The notes below the pieces were generated by a model. That model searched no databases. It worked only from the letters and a program-made list of their open reading frames with translations, and had not been told where the DNA came from. A stretch of DNA of 49,880 nucleotides from positions 1-49,880 of the forward strand of contig NZ_JAUSCC010000096.1 of the NCBI RefSeq assembly GCF_030651745.1, read 5' to 3'. Positions 1 to 8,319 of this stretch are shown piece after piece (positions within the stretch are counted from its first letter, which is position 1; the number at the start of each line of letters is the position of its first letter). The translations under genes and the position numbers were made by a program. The DNA comes from Methylophaga sp. (lineage in GTDB: Bacteria > Pseudomonadota > Gammaproteobacteria > Nitrosococcales > Methylophagaceae).

Positions 1-24
1 TATTATTTTTATGGTGTTTCAAAA

Positions 25-98
25 TGGAGGCTGGGGTCGGAATCGAACCGGCGTTCACGGAGTTGCAGTCCGCTGCATAACCACTCTGCCACCCAGCC
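25..98 (-). tRNA. cysT: tRNA-Cys (GCA)
   Basis: Read on the minus strand this folds as a full cloverleaf. A 7-bp acceptor stem (GGCTGGG with CCCAGCC) is followed by discriminator T and an encoded CCA at positions 27-25. The anticodon arm is CGGA-CTGCAAC-TCCG, which gives anticodon GCA, and the T arm carries GGTTCGATTCC. It lies downstream of tRNA-Gly and pgsA, the same order as pgsA-glyW-cysT in E. coli, where tRNA-Leu follows; that gene would lie beyond the left edge here. Confidence 0.97.
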
Positions 99-130
99 GG
101 GGTATGTCTTTTTTTCTTAAGGTCAAGACT

Positions 131-172
131 AAAAAGCCGCAGTAGTTACTTGGACTGACCGCGGCTTTTTTT
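131..172. terminator. Hairpin between tRNA-Gly and tRNA-Cys
   Basis: A 10-bp inverted repeat (AAAAAGCCGC and GCGGCTTTTT) encloses about 20 nt and has T-runs on both sides, so it could terminate transcription in either direction. Because the tRNA genes are read leftwards, it sits between tRNA-Gly and tRNA-Cys. It may end part of the pgsA-tRNA-Gly transcripts or serve as a processing boundary. The arms are clear; the role is inferred. Confidence 0.6.
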
Positions 173-177
173 ATTCT

Positions 178-252
178 TGGAGCGGGAAACGAGATTCGAA
201 CTCGCGACCCCAACCTTGGCAAGGTTGTGCTCTACCACTGAGCTATTCCCGC
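178..252 (-). tRNA. glyW: tRNA-Gly (GCC)
   Basis: The minus strand gives a complete cloverleaf. The acceptor stem is GCGGGAA with TTCCCGC, then discriminator T and encoded CCA (180-178). The anticodon arm CAACC-TTGCCAA-GGTTG gives anticodon GCC, and the T-loop motif is GTTCGAATC. It follows pgsA by about 40 bp on the same strand, matching the E. coli uvrC-pgsA-glyW-cysT order, so it is probably cotranscribed with pgsA. Confidence 0.97.
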
Positions 253-290
253 TTAGGAAGACGTGCATTATAGGCACTTAATATTTTCTG

Positions 291-848
291 TCAACCCTTA
301 TCTACCAACACTGGTAAGGCTGCTTTCAGGTAGCTGATCATTGAGGTCAATGTGAGCAAAGCTGCCACATATAACAAGGCTACTCCAATCTCAAAAACAG
401 GTAATCCAAACAGCGGTTTATAGAAAATCAGGCAGCCAATGGCGATCATTTGAAAGGTGGTTTTCCACTTGCCGATTGAGGAAACCTGGACCACATGACG
501 GGCACCAATTTCGGCCATCCATTCACGTAATGCGGAAATTGTTATTTCACGAAATACGATGACAATCACTGGAAGCAAAATAAACCAGACCGGTGACTTA
601 TAAAGAATCAGCAATAAGGCCACCACAACGATTAATTTATCAGCGACCGGATCGATAAAGGCCCCGAATGGCGAGGTGAGATTCATGCGTCTTGCCAGAT
701 AACCATCAAGCCAATCGGTAATGCCCGCCAGCACAAATACCACGGTTGCCCAGATTGTTGCATGGGGGCTTGGTGCAAAATACAAAGCGACCAAAACAGG
801 TATCAGTAAGACTCTAAGCAAACTGAGAAGGTTGGGTAAATTAAGCAT
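291..848 (-). CDS. pgsA: CDP-diacylglycerol-glycerol-3-phosphate 3-phosphatidyltransferase
   Basis: This integral membrane enzyme makes phosphatidylglycerophosphate, the committed step to phosphatidylglycerol and cardiolipin. The 185-residue product has the CDP-alcohol phosphotransferase signature D-x2-DG-x2-AR-x8-G-x3-D-x3-D, visible as DWLDGYLARR followed by GAFIDPVADK. Hydrophobic segments cover most of the chain. I chose the ATG at 848 (MLNLPNLLSLLR) because family members start there; an in-frame codon 30 bp further upstream would add an atypical leader. It follows uvrC by 52 bp and precedes tRNA-Gly, the usual gammaproteobacterial arrangement. Confidence 0.95.
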   Translation of the reverse strand: MLNLPNLLSLLRVLLIPVLVALYFAPSPHATIWATVVFVLAGITDWLDGYLARRMNLTSPFGAFIDPVADKLIVVVALLLILYKSPVWFILLPVIVIVFREITISALREWMAEIGARHVVQVSSIGKWKTTFQMIAIGCLIFYKPLFGLPVFEIGVALLYVAALLTLTSMISYLKAALPVLVDKG

Positions 849-900
849 AATAATATCGTTGTAAGCTATAGATAGCACCTATGGTAGCACTATGAAGCCG

Positions 901-2742
901 TTAATTGTCCGGATGAAACAAGTCGTAAATTTTCTGCGCGAGCGCTGCACTGATACCTTCCACTCTTTGCAGGTCTTCTACCCCGGCTCGTTTTACCTCT
1001 TGTAGCCCACCAAATTGTTGCAGGATCTTCTGCCGACGTTTAGGCCCAAGCCCTGCGATATCTTCTAAGGTTGAGGTTTTACGGGCTTTGGCGCGGCGTT
1101 GTCGATGACCTGTGATAGCAAAGCGATGGGCTTCGTCACGAACCTGCTGTAATAAATGTAATGCCGGTGAATCGGCAGATAAGGTGACTTCACCGGCACG
1201 GCCAACCAGAAATAAAGTTTCTTCACCGGGCTTGCGAGCCGGGCCTTTGGCGATACCTAATATAGGTAAATCGCTTAAATTTAATTCAGCCAACACTTCC
1301 TGAGCTTCTTTAATTTGGCCTTTGCCACCATCTATTAATAATAAATCCGGGCGTTTGCCTTCGCCGTTATTCAAACGGGTGAAGCGTCGGCTTAATGCCT
1401 GATGCATTGCAGCGTAATCATCACCGCCGGTAATGCCTTCAATATTGAATTTACGGTAATCGCTTTTAATCGCCCCTTCCAGGCCAAACACAACACAGGA
1501 AGCAACCGTGCGCTCACCGCGGGTATGACTGATATCAAAGCATTCAATGCGTTTAGGCAGTTCGTCCAGCTCTAACGCATCCTGCAGCATTTCAAAACGT
1601 TGTAATAAGTTGGAACGACTACTGATACGTTGCGTCAGACTGATCTCGGCATTGGTCATCGCCATTTGTAACCAGCGCGTTGCATGACCACGTTGCGGTT
1701 TTCTCAGGCTGACTTTATGTCCGGATTCTGTCTGCAATACATCTTGCAAAAGTTGAGCGTCTTCGACTTCATGACTCAGCAGAATTTCGGCTGGTACATC
1801 TTTACCCAGGTAATACTGTGGAATAAAAGCCGCGAGTAATTCAGATGGAGTGAGATCGGATGAGCCTTTGGGGAAATAGGATTTACTGCCCAGATTACGA
1901 CCACCGCGAACAAAGCTGACTTCCACCACAGCAAGACCATCACGCACAATCGCCGCCAAGACATCTGAATCACCTTGCATGGAGCTGACATATTGTCGTT
2001 CCTGAACGCGGCGTAAGCTGATGATCTTGTCGCGAATAGAAGCCGCTTGTTCAAACTGTAAATTCTGCGAAGCAACATCCATCTGGTTACTCAGCTCATC
2101 CATAACCTGCTGGTTTTTACCTTCGAGGAACATGATGGTGTGCTGCACATCTTTTTGATAATCGCTTTCAGAAATCAGCCCCACACATGGTGCTGTACAA
2201 CGTTTGATTTGATATTGCAGACACGGTCTGCTGCGATTTTGATAATAACTGTCTTCACATTGACGCACCGGAAACAGTTTTTGCAGCAGATTCAGACTTT
2301 CACGAACGGCACCGGCACTTGGGTAAGGTCCGAAATATTTGCCTTTTTTACGCTTGGCACCGCGATGCACACTCAACCGTGGAAAGTCATCACCGGATAT
2401 AAATAAGTATGGGTAGGTTTTATCATCACGTAGCAACACGTTGTAACGTGGCATTAGCTCCTTGATCAGGTTGTTTTCCAGGATCAGGGCTTCGTTTTCA
2501 GTGTGGGTAACCGTGGTTTCGATCGCCACGATTTGGGCGACCATCACCTGAGTTTTGTTGGTTAAACCGGTACTGCGAAAATAACTGCCAACACGTTTTT
2601 TAAGATTTTTAGCCTTACCAACATAAATCACCGTGCCTTCCGCATCGATCATGCGATAGACACCGGGTCGACTGGTAAGTGATTTTACAAAACTGACCGG
2701 GTCGAACTGAGATTCGATAGATGGGTTTTCCAGTTGACTCAT
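901..2742 (-). CDS. uvrC: Excinuclease ABC subunit C
   Basis: This is the nuclease of UvrABC nucleotide excision repair, which cuts on both sides of a lesion after UvrB loading. The 613 residues are a normal length. The N-terminal GIY-YIG nuclease domain (about 25-105) begins RPGVYRMID and contains VIYVGKAKNLKKR. A UVR motif (FEQAASIRDKI) lies near 215. The RNase H-like C-terminal nuclease has CFDISHTRGE and LLIDGGKGQ. The final 50 residues form helix-hairpin-helix repeats (IAGLGPKRRQ, VEGISAALAQ). It lies 12 bp after a small membrane-protein gene and 52 bp before pgsA, so the three are probably an operon. Confidence 0.97.
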   Translation of the reverse strand: MSQLENPSIESQFDPVSFVKSLTSRPGVYRMIDAEGTVIYVGKAKNLKKRVGSYFRSTGLTNKTQVMVAQIVAIETTVTHTENEALILENNLIKELMPRYNVLLRDDKTYPYLFISGDDFPRLSVHRGAKRKKGKYFGPYPSAGAVRESLNLLQKLFPVRQCEDSYYQNRSRPCLQYQIKRCTAPCVGLISESDYQKDVQHTIMFLEGKNQQVMDELSNQMDVASQNLQFEQAASIRDKIISLRRVQERQYVSSMQGDSDVLAAIVRDGLAVVEVSFVRGGRNLGSKSYFPKGSSDLTPSELLAAFIPQYYLGKDVPAEILLSHEVEDAQLLQDVLQTESGHKVSLRKPQRGHATRWLQMAMTNAEISLTQRISSRSNLLQRFEMLQDALELDELPKRIECFDISHTRGERTVASCVVFGLEGAIKSDYRKFNIEGITGGDDYAAMHQALSRRFTRLNNGEGKRPDLLLIDGGKGQIKEAQEVLAELNLSDLPILGIAKGPARKPGEETLFLVGRAGEVTLSADSPALHLLQQVRDEAHRFAITGHRQRRAKARKTSTLEDIAGLGPKRRQKILQQFGGLQEVKRAGVEDLQRVEGISAALAQKIYDLFHPDN

Positions 2743-2754
2743 TAAAACCGTGAT

Positions 2755-2964
2755 TTATGAATTATCGTCTTTTCGGGGAGAATACTGACGCTGATAGCAT
2801 TTGTGCGCTTGATAAAAGCTGTTAGCAGATAAGCCTAGCAAAATTAATCCACCGATTACGGCTGGTACATTTTCGTGATAAAAATAAAACATAGCCAATG
2901 CCGCTAATAACTCAGCACTGCCAATCACTTTTAACAACACAACATTTTCCGTCCGTTTCACCAT
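2755..2964 (-). CDS. Small two-helix membrane protein, unknown function
   Basis: I do not recognise a named family. The 69-residue product has two hydrophobic segments (about 8-27 and 33-50) and a charged C-terminal tail (KCYQRQYSPRKDD), so it should be an inner-membrane hairpin. It is the first gene of the minus-strand group, 12 bp upstream of uvrC, and divergent from mfd. The compact spacing to uvrC supports a real gene. A link to repair is only positional. Confidence 0.6.
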   Translation of the reverse strand: MVKRTENVVLLKVIGSAELLAALAMFYFYHENVPAVIGGLILLGLSANSFYQAHKCYQRQYSPRKDDNS

Positions 2965-2991
2965 GTTCCCGCTCCGCTTCGTTGCAAAATT

Positions 2992-3020
2992 TTGACTATA
3001 GCATTAACACTTATTATTTG
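2992..3020 (+). promoter_or_regulatory. Possible sigma-70 promoter for mfd
   Basis: TTGACT at 2992-2997 is followed by a 17-bp A/T-rich spacer and TATTTG at 3015-3020, about 100 bp upstream of mfd. The -35 is good and the -10 is poor. It lies in the 154-bp space between the divergent small membrane-protein gene and mfd. Confidence 0.3.
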
Positions 3021-3118
3021 TAAGGACATTATCCTGTTTGAAAATGCTGGATGCTGTACTTGGTCAAGTATGGGAAAATAACGCGCTTTCTCACTTTTAA
3101 TATATCAAGGTATCACTC

Positions 3119-6100
3119 TTGCCAGCCAATTTGCTTCAACCTGTCTTACCCGTATCAGCCAAAGATCAACTTCGTGCCGGACAATTATACGGTAGTGCAC
3201 AAGGTTTGCTGTTAGCAAAAGCGGCTCAGCAGCATGAAGGTCCATTATTGGTAGTGACTGACGATGTGGCCAGCGCCCATCGATTAGAGTTGGAAATCCG
3301 TTTTTACCTTGGCAATGCCGAACTGCCAATTTTGCATTTCCCGGATTGGGAAACCTTGCCTTACGACAGTTTTTCTCCACATCAGGATATCGTTTCCGAA
3401 CGCTTGCAGACCCTGCATCATTTGCCCGATTTCAAACGTGGCATTTTACTGGTGCCGATTGCTACCTTGATGCAACGTATTGCACCGCGAGCATTCCTTG
3501 ATGGCAATCATCTTGAGCTGAAAATCGGCGATCAGTTTGATATCGAACAATGGCGACTGAAACTGGAAAAATCCGGTTATCGTAATGTGGCGCAGGTTAT
3601 CGAACATGGTGAGTTTGCGGTTCGCGGTGCCATTATTGATTTATTCCCGATGGGCAGTCGTCAACCTTATCGTATTGATTTGTTTGATGACGAGATCGAC
3701 ACGCTGCGTACGTTTGATCCGGAAACCCAGCGTTCTGTCGATAATATTGAACAGATCCAGTTATTACCGGCACGCGAATTTCCGGTTAATGACGACAGCA
3801 TTGCTTTATTCCGTAAACAGTTTCGGCAGTATTTTGATGGCGACCCACAACGCAGTCTGATCTATCGTGAAGTCAGCGCCGGCAATATGCCGGGCGGTAT
3901 CGAGTTTTACCTGCCGTTGTTTTTCGAGCAAACCGCCCGTCTGACCGATTATCTGCCGGATAACACACTGCTGGTACAGCTCAATGATACATTTCATGCC
4001 GCAGAACAGTTCTGGCAGGAAATCCAGATCCGCTATCGTCAACATAGTGTTGATCCAGAAAGACCATTGTTACCACCAATCAATGTGTTTGTGCCGGTTG
4101 AAGAATTATTCAGCCAGTTCAAACAATGGCAGCGTTTGCAATGCCAGAACTTTGAAATAGATGGCTCAGCCGGTAACAACAACTATGCCACGGTGATGCC
4201 ACCATCATTACCGCTTAACTCCAAGCAAGATCGTCCTTGCGAAGCCTTACATCAATTTATCGATAAATTTGCTGGCCGGATTTTAATTGCTGCCGAATCT
4301 GCAGGTCGCCGTGAAACGCTGCTGGATTTGTTACGCAAAAATCAGTTGCAACCCAAAGTGGTCGATAACTGGGATGCCTTTATTAATGATAGCGCGCCGC
4401 TATCGATTACCGTCGCCCCGCTCGAACAAGGCTTATTACTGCAATCAGAAAATATTGCAGTTATTGCCGAAACTCAGCTATTCGGCCAACAGGTTATGCA
4501 ACGCCGTCGTCGCAGCCGTAAAAAGCGTGATTCCGATGCCATTATCCGTAACCTTGCCGAACTCACGATTGGTGATGCGGTAGTACATGAAGATCACGGT
4601 GTTGGACGTTATCTGGGTTTACAGACTCTTGATGTCGGTGATATTGCGACCGAATACGTAACACTCGAATATGCCAAGGGCGACAAACTCTATGTGCCGG
4701 TGGCCTCGCTGGACTTAATCAGCCGTTATTCAGGCTCAGCACCGGAACTCGCTCCATTACATCAACTTGGCACCACACAATGGGAAAAAGCCCGTCGTCG
4801 TGCTGCTGAAAAAGTACGTGATGTGGCGGCAGAGTTATTGGATATCTATGCCAAACGCGCTGCCAATAAGAAACCACCAATGCAGTCGCCGGATGAACAA
4901 TATGAAGCGTTCTCGGCAGCTTTCCCGTTTGAAACCACGCCGGATCAACAGGATGCGATTGATGCTGTAATTGCTGATATGCAATCCGAAACACCGATGG
5001 ATCGGCTGGTCTGTGGTGATGTCGGCTTTGGTAAAACCGAAGTCGCTATGCGAGCCGCTTTTCTGGCAGTGCAATCCGGTAAACAGGTATTGGTTCTGGT
5101 GCCGACTACCCTGCTTGCTCAGCAACATTATGAAAACTTTAAAGATCGCTTTGCTGATTGGCCGATCCGAGTTGAAGTTTTGTCACGGTTTCGTAGCAAG
5201 AAACAATTGGATGATGTGAAATCAGCCATCAGCGAAGGTACTGCTGATATCGTTATTGGGACGCATAAACTATTGCAGCAGGATATCGATCCCAAACGGT
5301 TAGGCTTGTTTATTCTCGATGAAGAACATCGTTTTGGTGTAACGCAAAAAGAACAACTGAAAAAATATCGCTCGCAGATCGATGTGTTGACCCTTACCGC
5401 AACGCCGATTCCACGCACCCTGAATATGTCGATTTCCGGCATCCGGGATTTATCGATTATTGCCACCGCTCCAGCCCGCCGACTTGCTATTAAAACTTTT
5501 GTATTGCAATGGAATGCCGACAAAATCCGTGAAGGTATGCTGCGTGAAATCAAGCGTGGTGGACAGGTTTACTTCCTGCATAACAAGGTTGAAGACATCG
5601 ACCGGGTGGCACGCGAACTTGAAACCTTAATGCCGGAAGCTCGTGTTGCTGTGGCTCATGGGCAGATGCGTGAACGTGAGCTGGAACAGGTGATGCTCGA
5701 TTTTTATCACCAGCGGTTTAATGTGCTGGTCTGCACCACTATCATCGAAACCGGGATCGACGTACCGAGCGCCAATACTATCTTTATAGATAGAGCCGAT
5801 AAATTGGGCCTTGCACAGTTGTATCAAATTCGTGGTCGTGTCGGTCGTTCGCACCACCGGGCGTATGCTTATCTGATTACACCACCACAACAGGCAATGA
5901 CAGCGGATGCGATAAAGCGTCTGGAAGCCATTGAGTCGATTGAAGATCTAGGTGCTGGCTTTACGCTGGCAACCCACGATATGGAAATCCGCGGTGCCGG
6001 TGAGTTATTGGGTGATGAACAAAGCGGCCAGATGCAGGAAATCGGCTTTACCTTATATAACGAGTTACTGGAACGTGCTGTTAATGCATTGAAATCCGGC

Positions 6101-6577
6101 AAAACCCCGGATCTGGATAATATGGCTCGGCAGACTGTGGAAATCGATCTGCATGTACCGGCTTTGATTCCATCAGATTATCTACCCGATGTGCATACCC
6201 GTCTGGTGTTATACAAACGCATTGCTGCCGCCGCTGACAAAGAAGCATTACGCGAACTGCAGGTGGAAATGATTGATCGATTTGGTCTGTTACCTGAACC
6301 GGTACAAACCTTGTTTGCCGTGCATGAGTTACGCCTAAAAGCCAAAACCATCGGCATCCGTAAAATCGATGTTTATGATCAGGGTGGTCGTTTGCTGTTT
6401 GATAAGGAACCTCAGGTTGAGCCGATGACCATCATCCAGCTGATTCAGAAACAGCCATCCCGCTTCAAGCTGGATGGTCAGGACAAACTGCGTTTCACTG
6501 ACAATATGCCGGATGCTGAGAGCAGAATTCTGGCGATCGATTCCCTGTTGGATAATCTGCTTAAACCGGCGGCCTGA
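3119..6577 (+). CDS. mfd: Transcription-repair coupling factor
   Basis: Mfd removes RNA polymerase stalled at DNA lesions and recruits UvrA. The 1152 residues match the family length. Features in order are a UvrB-like N-terminal module, an RNA-polymerase-interacting domain (AVVHEDHGVGRYLGL, about 485), the RecG-like translocase with Walker A GDVGFGKTE (about 634) and DEEHRFG (about 733), motif VI QIRGRVGRS, and the C-terminal TRCF domain. The TTG start is chosen because MPANLLQPVLPVSAKDQ aligns with the family N-terminus and AAGG lies 8 bp upstream. The stop overlaps the cmoM start by one base. Confidence 0.97.
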   Translation: MPANLLQPVLPVSAKDQLRAGQLYGSAQGLLLAKAAQQHEGPLLVVTDDVASAHRLELEIRFYLGNAELPILHFPDWETLPYDSFSPHQDIVSERLQTLHHLPDFKRGILLVPIATLMQRIAPRAFLDGNHLELKIGDQFDIEQWRLKLEKSGYRNVAQVIEHGEFAVRGAIIDLFPMGSRQPYRIDLFDDEIDTLRTFDPETQRSVDNIEQIQLLPAREFPVNDDSIALFRKQFRQYFDGDPQRSLIYREVSAGNMPGGIEFYLPLFFEQTARLTDYLPDNTLLVQLNDTFHAAEQFWQEIQIRYRQHSVDPERPLLPPINVFVPVEELFSQFKQWQRLQCQNFEIDGSAGNNNYATVMPPSLPLNSKQDRPCEALHQFIDKFAGRILIAAESAGRRETLLDLLRKNQLQPKVVDNWDAFINDSAPLSITVAPLEQGLLLQSENIAVIAETQLFGQQVMQRRRRSRKKRDSDAIIRNLAELTIGDAVVHEDHGVGRYLGLQTLDVGDIATEYVTLEYAKGDKLYVPVASLDLISRYSGSAPELAPLHQLGTTQWEKARRRAAEKVRDVAAELLDIYAKRAANKKPPMQSPDEQYEAFSAAFPFETTPDQQDAIDAVIADMQSETPMDRLVCGDVGFGKTEVAMRAAFLAVQSGKQVLVLVPTTLLAQQHYENFKDRFADWPIRVEVLSRFRSKKQLDDVKSAISEGTADIVIGTHKLLQQDIDPKRLGLFILDEEHRFGVTQKEQLKKYRSQIDVLTLTATPIPRTLNMSISGIRDLSIIATAPARRLAIKTFVLQWNADKIREGMLREIKRGGQVYFLHNKVEDIDRVARELETLMPEARVAVAHGQMRERELEQVMLDFYHQRFNVLVCTTIIETGIDVPSANTIFIDRADKLGLAQLYQIRGRVGRSHHRAYAYLITPPQQAMTADAIKRLEAIESIEDLGAGFTLATHDMEIRGAGELLGDEQSGQMQEIGFTLYNELLERAVNALKSGKTPDLDNMARQTVEIDLHVPALIPSDYLPDVHTRLVLYKRIAAAADKEALRELQVEMIDRFGLLPEPVQTLFAVHELRLKAKTIGIRKIDVYDQGGRLLFDKEPQVEPMTIIQLIQKQPSRFKLDGQDKLRFTDNMPDAESRILAIDSLLDNLLKPAA

Positions 6578-7344
6578 TGCAACAGGATCGTAATTTTGAT
6601 GATTTGGCTGAGCGCTTTAATGCGCGTATTTATGACACCAGCAAAGGACAGTTACGTTTAGAAATCCTTAAACAGGATTTGCAGCAGTTCACCCAGACTA
6701 AAGATTTACAGATTTGGGATGCTGGCTGTGGTGCCGGACAAATCAGTTTGTGGCTGGCTGGTTTTGGTCACCAACTGACGCTGTGTGATATTTCAGAGAA
6801 GTTACTCGACCAGGCCAGGCTTTCATTTGCGCAAGCAAAGCTGGATGCCAGCTTTCATCACGGCTCAATTCAGCAGTTGGCACCGCAATTAGCAGAGTTC
6901 GACTTAGTGATTTGTCATGCGGTTGTGGAGTGGCTGGCAACACCCTTAGAAACTCTAAAACTGCTGCTAGACCGAGTAAAACCCGGCGGTTACCTGTCAT
7001 TAATGTTTTATAACCGAAATGCCATGGTCTATAAAAACGTGATTCGTGGAGGATGGCGACTGGAACCCATACTCAATGACCGCTATATTGGTGCAGGTAA
7101 AAAGCTCAGTCCGCCGTTTCCGCAATATCCACATGAATTGCTCGAGTTTTTGAAAAATAATGGTTTTGGCATCCTTCAGCACAGTGGCATTAGGGTGTTT
7201 AGCGATTATTTGAACTCTGAGAGTCGAAATCAGACAAATGAACAGGAATTACTGGCGTTAGAGCATCAATACTGTCGTATGCCTACCTATCGTGACATGG
7301 GACGTTACGTACATTTACTTACCGAGAAAAAGTCTCCGGATTAA
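6577..7344 (+). CDS. cmoM: tRNA 5-carboxymethoxyuridine methyltransferase
   Basis: CmoM (SmtA) methylates cmo5U34 of certain tRNAs to the methyl ester, using S-adenosylmethionine. The N-terminus RNFDDLAERFNARIYDTSKG closely resembles E. coli CmoM. Motif I is WDAGCGAGQISLWLA (about 48-62), and CHAVVEWLATPLETL and PGGYLSLMFYNRNAMVYKN are typical of the family. The length, 255 residues, is normal. The start overlaps the mfd stop (TGATG), implying translational coupling. In E. coli this gene sits in a different context (next to mukFEB), so coupling to mfd is a feature of this lineage. Confidence 0.9.
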   Translation: MQQDRNFDDLAERFNARIYDTSKGQLRLEILKQDLQQFTQTKDLQIWDAGCGAGQISLWLAGFGHQLTLCDISEKLLDQARLSFAQAKLDASFHHGSIQQLAPQLAEFDLVICHAVVEWLATPLETLKLLLDRVKPGGYLSLMFYNRNAMVYKNVIRGGWRLEPILNDRYIGAGKKLSPPFPQYPHELLEFLKNNGFGILQHSGIRVFSDYLNSESRNQTNEQELLALEHQYCRMPTYRDMGRYVHLLTEKKSPD

Positions 7345-7434
7345 CAGGGATTACTTCATAATATGCAGTCCTATCAATTTTGTTTTGATAATTGCGTTTT
7401 GACTTAATAATCCGTTTTAAGATTTAGGAAAGAC

Positions 7435-8310
7435 ATGTTCAAACATAAATTACCACTCCTCCTTATTGTATCCAGCTTATTTACAACAGCTTGCGTTCAA
7501 AACGAAACCCGCCCCACCGTCTCTAACGAACAATTAAAGTCAGCGCTTAGTGACAGTGAATCCAGAATTGAAAATCAGCTGCGTCAGCAATGCCAGAGAG
7601 TTATCGATAATCAAAACAAGCACCAGGCTGGTCTGCAATCGTTTTCCAAAGAGCAGCAAATCACTCGCAAACAACTCGATGAACTAAACCATCAAGTTGT
7701 GCAGCTTAATGAAAAACTGGCTCAACGAGCTGTCGTCGAATCAGCGCAAACGGCTCAAATCGCAAGCGCAGCAAGCAGTCAAAGCTGCCCTCCACCAGCC
7801 CCGATGACATTGGGTGATAAATTGGTATTGGGTCAATCCGAGTGGTTATGGATTGAAGCGGTAAATCGTGTGTTTCCTGCTCGAGTAGATACCGGTGCCA
7901 CTACTTCCTCTTTAACTGCACAGGATATCGTGACTCTGGAACGTGATGGTCAGAAATGGGCTCGCTTTACCATTGTTCCTGAAGAAGGCAGTGATAATAG
8001 TTATGAAGTTGAAGCCCCCATCGCCCGCATCGCCAATATCCGTCAATCATCCACCAATGAAATTGATAAACGTCCGGTCGTCAGACTGACGATCAAGATT
8101 GGTAATATGACCGATACTGCAGAATTCACTCTAACTGATCGTTCGCATATGAATTATCCGATCTTGTTGGGCCGTGAGTTTTTGAAAGACATTGCCGTGG
8201 TCGATGTGGCCAAGAAAAATGTCCAGCCAAAACCCGAATTATTGAAAGATCGGGCATCGGCTATTCCCAAAAAAGCAGAACAAGCTAATCCTACTGCATC
8301 AGAAGATTAA
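7435..8310 (+). CDS. Exported retropepsin-like aspartic protease domain protein
   Basis: First gene of a conserved trio. The 291-residue product has an N-terminal hydrophobic signal ending LFTTAC; this resembles a lipobox but has Thr at -3, so lipidation is uncertain. A coiled-coil region (about 35-100) is followed by a domain of the so-called ATP-dependent zinc protease family (PF05618). That domain has the retropepsin hallmark RVDTGATTSS, catalytic Asp near residue 152, and a late ILLGREFLKD strand. Family homologues are linked to RimK-type ligases. The SD AGGAAAG precedes the ATG, and the next gene starts 9 bp downstream. The substrate is unknown. Confidence 0.85.
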   Translation: MFKHKLPLLLIVSSLFTTACVQNETRPTVSNEQLKSALSDSESRIENQLRQQCQRVIDNQNKHQAGLQSFSKEQQITRKQLDELNHQVVQLNEKLAQRAVVESAQTAQIASAASSQSCPPPAPMTLGDKLVLGQSEWLWIEAVNRVFPARVDTGATTSSLTAQDIVTLERDGQKWARFTIVPEEGSDNSYEVEAPIARIANIRQSSTNEIDKRPVVRLTIKIGNMTDTAEFTLTDRSHMNYPILLGREFLKDIAVVDVAKKNVQPKPELLKDRASAIPKKAEQANPTASED

Positions 8311-8319
8311 GGAACCCTC

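Noticed and set aside
5128..5553. 141-codon reading frame opposite mfd
   Set aside because: It lies wholly inside the conserved mfd translocase region and has no family resemblance; it is a shadow of that gene.
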